Below, piece by piece: positions 16,335 through 23,517 of a stretch of DNA of 35,059 nt. Position 1 is the first letter of the stretch. Each line of letters starts with the position of its first letter. Where the stretch lies: NCBI GenBank assembly GCA_017303505.1, contig JAFLCP010000081.1, positions 1 through 35,059 on the forward strand. The letters are read 5' to 3'. The notes under the pieces are model-generated. The model worked only from the letters and a program-made list of their open reading frames with translations. It searched no databases and was not told where the DNA came from. Source of the DNA: Planctomycetota bacterium. GTDB lineage: Bacteria; Planctomycetota; Planctomycetia; Pirellulales; Pirellulaceae. A program made the position numbers and the translations under genes.

Positions 16335-17075
16335 TCAGTATGGAAATGCGGTGATAAAACGATCCCCTTCTGTCACCAATCGTAAGCGACGTGTCGCAGG
16401 GTGCCCTTTCTTCGCTCCCTCTTTTCCACCAACGTAGCCGATCGGCCCATTGAACTCCGTTTCAATTACCGAACGATTATCTTCTTGGCGAACTTTGGTT
16501 TTGGGATCCTTTTGTTGCGAACGAAGATAGGCTTGGTCAATTCGCTCTAAGGTGACTTTCCAACCACCTTCAAAAACACCATGGCTACCTGCGCGATCGG
16601 GTATGTCATTCATGTGTCGTGCAAGATGTTTGATGCGATGCCCTTCTTCACTACCGCGCGTGTATCGCACTCCCGCTTCACTGACATAAACGTCCCCATT
16701 CAACTTCTTGAGCAAGTCATAAGGAGACTCTTCATTCTCCGTAGCTGTGTCATCTTTGGCTGAAGTCTGGGGGCTATCGGGATCGGGCGACTGGTCTTTG
16801 GGCTTATCGTCTGTTGCTGTCCTTTCGGATGTTGGCTTTTCTGGCGTTGCCTTGTCTTGAGTATCGTCCGTCGTATGCGATTTTGGGCGTTGGGTCGGTT
16901 GCGAGTTTTGGGATGAGATCAACTCGGGGATTGACGGGAGCTTCAATCCCAATGTCGATTTGGCCCAGGGCTGGAAGATGGAATAGATAATCCCCAAAAA
17001 TACAATCAGGATTAGCCAAGAGGTTGGAATCTTGGGGATGTTTGGGGCGGGACGGGGCTTTGAGTTGGTCGTCAT
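16335..17075 (-). CDS. Membrane-anchored protein with EndoU/BECR-like C-terminal domain (tentative)
   Basis: A 246-residue protein. Residues 20-37 form one transmembrane segment. A long polar linker (about 50-118), rich in Lys, Asp, Thr and Pro, would span the periplasm. The C-terminal domain (about 119-246) begins with DVYVSEAGVRYTRGSEEGHRIKH and has histidines at 146, 150, 154 and 165 plus the ending LRLVTEGDRFITAFPY. The His-rich GHRIKHLARH block and the final ITAFP strand recall RNase-like toxin domains of the BECR (barnase, EndoU, colicin E5/D, RelE) fold. This is a resemblance by eye, not a proven match; a non-toxic planctomycete family of the same fold is equally possible. It is the first gene of the minus-strand operon. 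ATG 17075 is chosen over the upstream start at 17204. Confidence 0.6.
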   Translation of the reverse strand: MTTNSKPRPAPNIPKIPTSWLILIVFLGIIYSIFQPWAKSTLGLKLPSIPELISSQNSQPTQRPKSHTTDDTQDKATPEKPTSERTATDDKPKDQSPDPDSPQTSAKDDTATENEESPYDLLKKLNGDVYVSEAGVRYTRGSEEGHRIKHLARHMNDIPDRAGSHGVFEGGWKVTLERIDQAYLRSQQKDPKTKVRQEDNRSVIETEFNGPIGYVGGKEGAKKGHPATRRLRLVTEGDRFITAFPY

Positions 17076-17219
17076 CCGAAAGTGCTTTCTTCCGCAGTAT
17101 GCGATGAAAAAATGGCGAAGTTGAAGGGTATGGTGTGGCAACAATCTCGCTTTATGGCATGATAAGTGACCCGTTGAAAAAAGTCGTTCCCCCGCAGCCA
17201 ACATTGGAGAAAATTCACC

Positions 17220-18338
17220 GTGCGAGTCATCGTCGTAGGGGCTGGGATTTTGGGTTTAGCTCATGCCTGGGCCGCAGCCAAACGCGGGCATAGCGTTACA
17301 GTGATTGAGCGAAGTGCGCAGGCGTCTGGGGCTTCCATTCGAAATTTTGGTATGGTGTGGCCCATCGGACAAATGCCGGGAGAATCTCTTGAAATCGCAC
17401 TGGAAAGTCGAGCTCTGTGGCTAGAGGCGACACAAGCTGCCGGAATCTGGGCCAATCCCTGCGGTTCGATGCATGTCGCTTACCGCGAAGACGAATGGAA
17501 CGTTCTTCAAGAATTTGCAGCCCAGAGTTCACAGCTTGGTTATCAGTGCGAATTGCTGCAACCAACAGAGGTTTTGAAACGCACGCAAGCGGTGCGGTCT
17601 CAAGGGTTATTGGGGGCTTTGTTCAGCCACACTGAAGTGTGCGTCAATCCACCTAAAACGATCCGCACTTTGCCGGGCTGGCTGCAAGAAAAGTACGGAG
17701 TTCAATTCCAGTTTGGAACGCAAGTGAATTCCGTAGACTCAAGTGGCGTGCATCTGGCAACTGGAGTTAAGTTGGCTGCAGATGTGACGGTTGTCTGCAG
17801 CGGATCGGACTTCGAGACACTGTTTCCAGAAATCTTGCAGTCGGCAGGGATGCGAAAATGCAAGTTGCAAATGTTCAAAGTTGCCTTGCCAGCACCGGGG
17901 TTTCGCATTGGCACTCATCTGGCCAGTGGGCTAACACTAAGGCATTACAAGAACTTTCAAGTCTGTGCATCGTTGAATCAATTGAAAGCCCGGATTGCGG
18001 CTGAGACGCCCGAGCTCGATCGATACGGTATCCATGTGATGGCGTCACAAAATGATGCAGGCGAGATTATCTTGGGCGACTCTCATCTATACGATGACGA
18101 GATTGAGCCTTTCGACAGCGATGAAATTGACGCGTTGATTACACGTGAATTGCTACGTTGGCTCGACTTGCCTCAATGGAAGGTTGTCGAACGTTGGCAT
18201 GGGATTTACGCCAAACTTGATAGCGGTTTCGTTTTCGAGTACGAACCGATTCGCGATGTCTTCGCTTGCACGGGCTTGGGTGGTAGCGGTATGACGATGT
18301 CATTCGGAATCGCCGAACGGTTTTGGCGTTCAAGATAG
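17220..18338 (+). CDS. FAD-dependent oxidoreductase, phosphonate-associated (TIGR03364/HpnW-like)
   Basis: A 372-residue DAO-fold flavoenzyme. The dinucleotide-binding motif is GAGILG at residues 7-12, and Glu30 at the end of strand 2 binds the FAD ribose. The family-specific stretch ASGASIRNFGMVWPIGQ follows, and the C-terminal FAD site is ACTGLGGSGMTMSFG. The protein matches the TIGR03364 group, which is known to sit beside phosphonatase-type hydrolases. Members oxidise 2-aminoethylphosphonate and/or its N-methyl derivative directly to phosphonoacetaldehyde. PhnX follows 47 bp downstream, which supports this role. GTG start at 17220 has GGAG at 17206-17209. No PhnW transaminase or phosphonate transporter is in the window. 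Substrate preference cannot be read from sequence. Confidence 0.85.
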   Translation: MRVIVVGAGILGLAHAWAAAKRGHSVTVIERSAQASGASIRNFGMVWPIGQMPGESLEIALESRALWLEATQAAGIWANPCGSMHVAYREDEWNVLQEFAAQSSQLGYQCELLQPTEVLKRTQAVRSQGLLGALFSHTEVCVNPPKTIRTLPGWLQEKYGVQFQFGTQVNSVDSSGVHLATGVKLAADVTVVCSGSDFETLFPEILQSAGMRKCKLQMFKVALPAPGFRIGTHLASGLTLRHYKNFQVCASLNQLKARIAAETPELDRYGIHVMASQNDAGEIILGDSHLYDDEIEPFDSDEIDALITRELLRWLDLPQWKVVERWHGIYAKLDSGFVFEYEPIRDVFACTGLGGSGMTMSFGIAERFWRSR

Positions 18339-18385
18339 TTTTGTCGGAACCACCGTTGTAAAAAATTGTAAGGACTCCATCAGCG

Positions 18386-19186
18386 ATGAATGGCAAACGA
18401 ATCAGAGCCTTGATGTTGGATTGGGCGGGAACAACAATCGATTTTGGAAGTCGAGCTCCTGCAGAAGTGTTTGCTGAAGTCTTTCGTCGAAGAGGCGTCG
18501 ATGTGACAACCGCTGAAGCTCGCGGGCCAATGGGGATGGCCAAACGCGATCACATCTCGGCTGTGATCCGCTTACCTCGTGTCAGCGAGATGTGGAGTCA
18601 AGTGTTTGGACATGCTCCAACCGAACAGGATATCGATTCGTTGTATGCCGAGTTTCTACCGCTCCAGAAAAGTGTTCTCGCTCAACACTCTGAGATGATT
18701 CCCGGTGTCGTTGATGTGGTAAATCGATTGAAGAAAAATGGGATGCGAATTACTTCCTCGACAGGTTATACCCGCGAGTTGATGCAAGTGGTCACTGCAG
18801 AAGCGGCTAAGCAGGGATATGCGCCCGAAGTGGTGTTGTGTGCGGAAGACGCTCGAGCTGGTCGCCCTGCCCCATGGATGATCTTTCGGGCGGCTGAAGC
18901 GGTGGATGTTTATCCTTTGCGCGAAATGGTAGTTATTGATGATACCCTGGTGGGGATTCAGGCTGGGATCAACGCGGGGGCTTGGACCATTGGTGTGATT
19001 GAAACAGGCAATAGCATGGGCTTGTCTCAGGCTGAGCTTGAAGGACTTCAACCATCAGAGCGTGCGATTCGACGCGCTGCTATTGAAAGAACCTTTTTGG
19101 CCGCAGGGGCGGATTTTGTGGTCGATAGCGTCGCCCATATTGAGCCCATCTTGGCGGAAATCGATCGTCGCCTCGCACAACGCTAA
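18386..19186 (+). CDS. phnX: Phosphonoacetaldehyde hydrolase (phosphonatase)
   Basis: A 266-residue HAD-superfamily enzyme that splits phosphonoacetaldehyde to acetaldehyde and phosphate through a Schiff base. All hallmark residues are present: nucleophile Asp12 in LDWAGTTIDFG, Schiff-base Lys53 in GPMGMAKRDHI (the same number as in the characterised enzyme), GYTRELM at 127-133, AGRPAPWM (158-165) and the Mg-binding Asp185-Asp186 in VVIDDTLVGIQAG. The length is typical. ATG at 18386 is preceded by AAGGA at 18370-18374. It is the second gene of a pair with the FAD oxidoreductase, which should supply its substrate. Whether the pair is induced by phosphate starvation cannot be seen; no clear Pho box was found. 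Confidence 0.95.
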   Translation: MNGKRIRALMLDWAGTTIDFGSRAPAEVFAEVFRRRGVDVTTAEARGPMGMAKRDHISAVIRLPRVSEMWSQVFGHAPTEQDIDSLYAEFLPLQKSVLAQHSEMIPGVVDVVNRLKKNGMRITSSTGYTRELMQVVTAEAAKQGYAPEVVLCAEDARAGRPAPWMIFRAAEAVDVYPLREMVVIDDTLVGIQAGINAGAWTIGVIETGNSMGLSQAELEGLQPSERAIRRAAIERTFLAAGADFVVDSVAHIEPILAEIDRRLAQR

Positions 19187-19243
19187 CGGTGAATTCATGT
19201 TAAGATGGGTGTGATTACTCCCACCTTGATTTGGAACCTCACC

Positions 19244-22200
19244 ATGCTTCAGTCACTTTTTTTCGCCAAGCGATTTCTCGGCATATGGTCGATTCTCGTC
19301 GCAGCGATTACCGCCATTGCTAGTGCTCAAGACGGGGCAAATTCCTCGCGATTTGTGTTGAATCTTCAACAAGGTTGGACGGTTGAAGTTGTGGAAGGGA
19401 CGGGGAGCGATGTTGTTGCTAAGCAGAGGATTCCAATCGATATTGGTCGAGAGTTCGAATCTGTTTTGGGGGAACGCTTCGATGGCAAAGTCATCTATCG
19501 CACGAAGCTTGATCACAAGGTTCCGGTCGATGAGTATCAGCGATGGTGGTTGGAGATCGATGGGGCAGCTACAGCCGCCGTGGTAAAAATTGATGGAACA
19601 GAAGTGGGCCGGCATCTCGGAGGTTGGACTCCATTTCGATGTGATGTGACAGCTTGGCTCAAGAAGCGGACCACAACACAGGCCCCCGAAGTTGAAATTG
19701 AGGTCGATGAACTCGTCGGGCATAACACGCAGGGATTTTTGCCAATTGTGGTTCCGCATTTCGGCGGAATATGGAAAACGGTTCGACTTGTGGGACAAAA
19801 GTCCGAAGCCCAGCTCGATGACTATTCATTGCGAACCGGCGGTTATGGCAACATCGATCAACTCGAAATGGAAGTTCCCGTTATTCTTCCCCAGAATCAA
19901 ACTGTTGACGAATTCCAAGTCGACTTTCGAATTGAAAATGGTATCGGCAAGGATCAGCAATGGCAGCCGCTGAATTGGGATCGATCTGGGAAAGGTGCCG
20001 TTGCTAAGGGAATATACACTCCGGAACGGAAGCAGCGTTGGACTCCCGCGAATCCATTTTTGTATCAGATGCAGTTTCGTTTGAGCGAGAAGAGGAACTC
20101 CCACGCTGTCGATGTTTGTGCAACGACGGCCGCTATTCGCGAAATAAAAGTCGATGGGCGTAGGCTATTGTTAAATGGCGAGCCACTAGCTGTGCGCGGA
20201 TTATTGAACTGGGGTTATGCTCCACCGCGATTGTCACCCGCACTTGATGAAAAGTGGATGGAAAGTGAATTGCGAGAAGCCAAACAGCGTGGCTTCAATT
20301 TGATGAAGATCTGTCTTTGGATTCCACCAAAGCGTTATCTCGAATTGGCAGATGAGATGGGAATGCTCTTGTGGATGGAGTATCCAACATGGCATCCCGA
20401 TTTTTCAGAAAAGAAATTGAAAGATCTTAAACAGGAGTTTCGAGAGTTCTTTCACTATGATCGCAACCATCCGAGTGTGATTGTGCGTTCGTTAACTTGT
20501 GAAACGGGCGTTGGGGCTGATCTGAAGGTGATTCAAGAGTTGTACGACTTGGCCCATGCAGAAGTGCCTGGATCCGTTGTTGAAGACGACAGCAGTTGGA
20601 TTCAATGGAATCGCGTTTCCGATTTTTATGACGATCATCCGTATGGAAACAATCACACATGGCGAAAGAAGCTTGATGAGTTGGATCGTTACATCACGGA
20701 GCGTGAACCCAAGCCGCTTTTGTTGGGCGAAGCGATCGCGGCTGATACTTGGGTGACCCGTGAGAGTTTAGCTGCAGGTGGAGCTGCTGCCGCAACCGTA
20801 CATGCACCGTTGTCTGCGGAGAAGTGGAGCGAGTATGTTGGCCAATTAAGTGAGATCATCACTGAAAAAGAGCTGAGCCAATTGTCAGATTCGTCCAAAC
20901 GCTATGCGTTGCTGATGCGCAAATTTCAAATTGAGACGTATCGCGATCATTTTCCCGATCAAGGATATGTCGTGAGTGTGATTCGCGACTTTCCGCTGGC
21001 CTCCATGGGCTTGATCGATCGCGCGAATCGTTGGAAATGGACACCGGCAGACTTCGATTGGCATCGCGACCGGCTGCTTGTCTTGAGGACCGCGAATGAT
21101 CGCCGTAGTTTTGTATCAAAGGAGAAAGTCGAATTTGAGATGGCTCTAATTGGAGCATCAAAAGAAACAGCGGTTGGTCCTATGACTTGCACATTGCAGG
21201 TAGCGGACACACAGAAATCGGTCGGAGCAGTGAGATCTGTTTCCGTTGTCGATAACGCGGGTCGATTTGTTGCTCCAATCGAAATGGAGATGCCACAGGT
21301 CTCTGAACCAACGATGCTGCGTTTGACGGTGACTGCCTCACAATCAGGGACAGAGGTGAAGAATTCATGGGATCTGTGGGTCTTGCCCGAACGAACTCAA
21401 GACCCACTAGTAGTTTACTCGCACGGGGCAATCCAAGAGTGGCTGGGTACCACCGATACGCGGCCTATCGAGTTTCTCCCTTGGGACCAGAAGTCGATCG
21501 ATCGAGTGATTGTGACGCGACGCTGGGATCCGGTGTTATGGCAAGCGGCCGTAAATGGTGCGCGGGTTGTCATGCTGCCTGACAATTCGACAGGAAGTTT
21601 AGCGTTAAGGGAGCACTGGTTCTTGCGTGGTGGACCGATTGCGGGTGGGGAGCATCCGTTTTGGGAGGCGTATTCAAAAGAGATGGTTTGTGATGTGCAA
21701 CATTTTGATTGGTCAGGGCCTGTCATGTTCGATAGTCCGTTGATTGATGCGGTTACTCCCCTTGTTTTATTGTGGGATAATCATGATCTGAAACACTATC
21801 GTTCGCATCTTTTGGCGTTTGATTGTCGGGTCGGTCGGGGACGTTGGATTGCGTCTACATTGGGGCTAGGTAATGGTGTAGATCGAAGCGATTTAGATTT
21901 GCTTCAGGCATGGATCGAGTCGATTCAGAAGGATTCGGATAAGGTACAGGCGTTAAGCCCTGAATGGTTGGAAGCGATTCAGAACGAGATTGGTTCACGA
22001 GCCGTGTCGCTGGCCCAAGCGGATTGGAAGTTTTCTCCGGATCGAGATGATGTCGGTGTGTCTGCGGAGTGGTTTAGCCAAGACCACGATCGTTCAGGTT
22101 GGAAACCGATCACGATTGATCGACATTGGGAGTCGCACGGTTACGAGGGCTTGGATGGTTGGGGGTGGTATCATGCGGAGGTGGAGATACCGGCCGAGTT

Positions 22201-22501
22201 ACGAAGAGCAGACGCATCACCTGAAGAGGATTTGTACATTCATTTCACTGGGGCGGACGATTACTTCGAGCTGTTTGTGGACGAGAAGCAGATTGGCAGT
22301 GGTGGTGATCGCGAGTTGCGTCAAACGGCTTTTGAATTACGCAAGAGTTTTGTGGTACCGCGAGAGGCTGTTGAGGATGGCCGATTATCGATTGCGGTAC
22401 GGATTCTCGATTGGCAGGGCGCGGGTGGTTTGTTTCGTCCGATCTATTTGAGCAACCGACCGATTCGCGAAACGGCTCCCGTTTTGGTAGAGGCGCGGTA
22501 G
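19244..22501 (+). CDS. Secreted glycoside hydrolase family 2-type protein
   Basis: A 1085-residue protein. Residues 1-29 form a signal peptide (MLQSLFFAKRFLGIWSILVA, then AITAIASA). Residues about 30-200 form a jelly-roll sugar-binding domain, ending in GFLPIVVPHFGGIWKTVRLVG. An immunoglobulin-like domain comes next, and the TIM barrel begins near KVDGRRLLLNGEPLAVRG. The expected acid/base is Glu420 in RSLTCETG and the nucleophile is Glu496 in LLLGEAIAAD. A second jelly-roll ends the protein. The usual Asn before the acid/base is Cys419. The substrate (beta-galactoside, glucuronide or mannoside) is not evident. It lies 57 bp after phnX on the same strand, but a shared function is not obvious. 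The last codons and stop lie inside a repeat element. ATG 19244 is chosen over a start at 19205 because the signal peptide starts there. Confidence 0.82.
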   Translation: MLQSLFFAKRFLGIWSILVAAITAIASAQDGANSSRFVLNLQQGWTVEVVEGTGSDVVAKQRIPIDIGREFESVLGERFDGKVIYRTKLDHKVPVDEYQRWWLEIDGAATAAVVKIDGTEVGRHLGGWTPFRCDVTAWLKKRTTTQAPEVEIEVDELVGHNTQGFLPIVVPHFGGIWKTVRLVGQKSEAQLDDYSLRTGGYGNIDQLEMEVPVILPQNQTVDEFQVDFRIENGIGKDQQWQPLNWDRSGKGAVAKGIYTPERKQRWTPANPFLYQMQFRLSEKRNSHAVDVCATTAAIREIKVDGRRLLLNGEPLAVRGLLNWGYAPPRLSPALDEKWMESELREAKQRGFNLMKICLWIPPKRYLELADEMGMLLWMEYPTWHPDFSEKKLKDLKQEFREFFHYDRNHPSVIVRSLTCETGVGADLKVIQELYDLAHAEVPGSVVEDDSSWIQWNRVSDFYDDHPYGNNHTWRKKLDELDRYITEREPKPLLLGEAIAADTWVTRESLAAGGAAAATVHAPLSAEKWSEYVGQLSEIITEKELSQLSDSSKRYALLMRKFQIETYRDHFPDQGYVVSVIRDFPLASMGLIDRANRWKWTPADFDWHRDRLLVLRTANDRRSFVSKEKVEFEMALIGASKETAVGPMTCTLQVADTQKSVGAVRSVSVVDNAGRFVAPIEMEMPQVSEPTMLRLTVTASQSGTEVKNSWDLWVLPERTQDPLVVYSHGAIQEWLGTTDTRPIEFLPWDQKSIDRVIVTRRWDPVLWQAAVNGARVVMLPDNSTGSLALREHWFLRGGPIAGGEHPFWEAYSKEMVCDVQHFDWSGPVMFDSPLIDAVTPLVLLWDNHDLKHYRSHLLAFDCRVGRGRWIASTLGLGNGVDRSDLDLLQAWIESIQKDSDKVQALSPEWLEAIQNEIGSRAVSLAQADWKFSPDRDDVGVSAEWFSQDHDRSGWKPITIDRHWESHGYEGLDGWGWYHAEVEIPAELRRADASPEEDLYIHFTGADDYFELFVDEKQIGSGGDRELRQTAFELRKSFVVPREAVEDGRLSIAVRILDWQGAGGLFRPIYLSNRPIRETAPVLVEAR

Positions 22502-22541
22502 GATGGGTCTCCGACCCGTCCTCAATGCTTGCATTTTCGCT
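22486..22541. repeat. 56-bp direct repeat, left copy (overlaps the GH2 stop codon)
   Basis: This is repeated at 23244-23299 with one difference (G to T at the eighth base). It includes the last codons and stop of the GH2 gene and the hairpin GGATGGGTC-tcc-GACCCGTCC (22501-22521). The two copies frame the 300-bp tandem array. Confidence 0.9.
22501..22521. other. Hairpin at the GH2 stop codon
   Basis: A 9-bp stem with one G-T pair and a 3-nt loop. It has no T-run, so it is not a classical terminator. An identical copy lies at 23259-23279. Confidence 0.75.
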
Positions 22542-22552
22542 ACTTACGATTT

Positions 22553-22852
22553 GGTGCCAGGCACCCGAGGGAGCGCTCTTGTCAATGCTAGCAATCGTAG
22601 GTGCGCTGCGCACAAACGGTGCCAGGCACCATGTGGAACGCTGCGCATGAATTGCTAGCGTTCGAGCGATATTGTTGTGTGGCTGCAATGACGAAGCGAC
22701 ATAAAGTTCGGTGTCGTCGGCAGTTAGCGAATGCACCGATCGCCTTTGTTGTAAGCGATTTACGATGGACTAAAGCTTGTCTCACCAATTCCATGGGACA
22801 AATCCGAGGGAATGTATGAAATGCTAGCAATCCTAGCGGGAGTGTCGCATTT
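22553..22852. repeat. 300-bp tandem repeat, copy 1
   Basis: First full unit of a tandem array with a period of exactly 300 bp. It differs from copy 2 at nine positions by eye. It contains two GGTGCCAGGCACC palindromes (22553-22565 and 22618-22630) and several GCTAGC-centred motifs. Short open frames inside both strands are by-products of the period being a multiple of three. Confidence 0.92.
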
Positions 22853-23152
22853 GGTGCCAGGCACCCTATGGAGCGCTCTTGTCAATGCTAGCAATCGTAG
22901 GTGCGCTGCGCATAAATGGTGCCAGGCACCATGTGGAACGCTGCGCATGAATTGCTAGCGTTCGAGCGATATTGTTGCGTGGCTGCAATGACGAAGCGAC
23001 CTAAAGTTAGGTGTCGTCGGCAGTTAGCGAATGCACCGATCGCGTGTGTTGTAAGCGATTTACGATGGACTAAAGCTTGTCTCACCAATTCCATGGGACA
23101 AATCCGAGGGAATGTATGAAATGCTAGCAATCCTAGCGGGAGTGTCGCATTT
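22853..23152. repeat. 300-bp tandem repeat, copy 2
   Basis: Second full unit, directly abutting the first. Palindromes lie at 22853-22865 and 22918-22930. The final 60 bases are identical to those of copy 1. Confidence 0.92.
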
Positions 23153-23242
23153 GGTGCCAGGCACCCTATGGAGCGCTCTTGTCAATGCTAGCAATCGCAG
23201 GTGCGCTGCGCACAAATGGTGCCAGGCACCATGTGGAATGCT
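23153..23242. repeat. 300-bp tandem repeat, partial copy 3
   Basis: The first 90 bases of the unit, with palindromes at 23153-23165 and 23218-23230. Similarity stops where the right 56-bp direct repeat begins. Confidence 0.9.
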
Positions 23243-23243
23243 C

Positions 23244-23299
23244 GGTAGAGTCGCGGTAGGATGGGTCTCCGACCCGTCCTCAATGCTTGCATTTTCGCT
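23244..23299. repeat. 56-bp direct repeat, right copy
   Basis: It matches 22486-22541 at 55 of 56 positions, including the GGATGGGTC-tcc-GACCCGTCC hairpin at 23259-23279. It lies 758 bp downstream of the left copy. Confidence 0.9.
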
Positions 23300-23400
23300 C
23301 TGCACAAACATGGTGCCAGGCACCTTGTGGAACGCTCTGCGTGATTTGCTAGCATTAGGCTATCTCACGCACGAGCTTGAGCCATGGCTTCTCTCTCTAA
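23300..23400. repeat. Degenerate repeat fragment with the seventh palindrome
   Basis: GGTGCCAGGCACC at 23312-23324 is followed by TTGTGGAACGCTCTGCGTG and a TTGCTAGCATT stretch. These resemble the second half of the palindrome pair in the 300-bp unit, with substitutions and a short length change. No gene is present. Confidence 0.65.
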
Positions 23401-23411
23401 CACCTCGGGAA

Positions 23412-23450
23412 TAAAAAATGCCACAATGACTCGGTCGAGTCATTGTGGCA
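23412..23450 (-). terminator. Rho-independent terminator of the aceE-aceF operon
   Basis: A perfect 15-bp stem (23419-23433 with 23436-23450, sequence TGCCACAATGACTCG and its complement) is followed on the minus strand by six T (the A-run at 23413-23418). It sits about 70 bp after the aceF stop. Confidence 0.9.
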
Positions 23451-23471
23451 CGGTGTTGTTTGGCAAACTTA

Positions 23472-23498
23472 TACTACAAGTCGGTCCAACTTGTAGTA
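23472..23498 (-). other. Second hairpin between the aceF stop and its terminator
   Basis: TACTACAAGT pairs perfectly with ACTTGTAGTA around a 7-nt loop. There is no T-run. It may protect the 3' end of the aceF mRNA. Confidence 0.65.
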
Positions 23499-23517
23499 CA
23501 TGTTTCTATGCGTTCGG

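Noticed and set aside
22588-23323. Several open frames of 60-100 residues on both strands in the repeat array, two of them nearly identical
   Set aside because: They exist because the 300-bp period is a multiple of three. Substitutions between copies change residues, starts lack ribosome-binding sites, and the peptides translate the palindrome on either strand.
22553-23324. CRISPR array
   Set aside because: The palindromes are evenly arranged, but the sequence between them is repeated too, so there are no unique spacers, and no cas gene is nearby.
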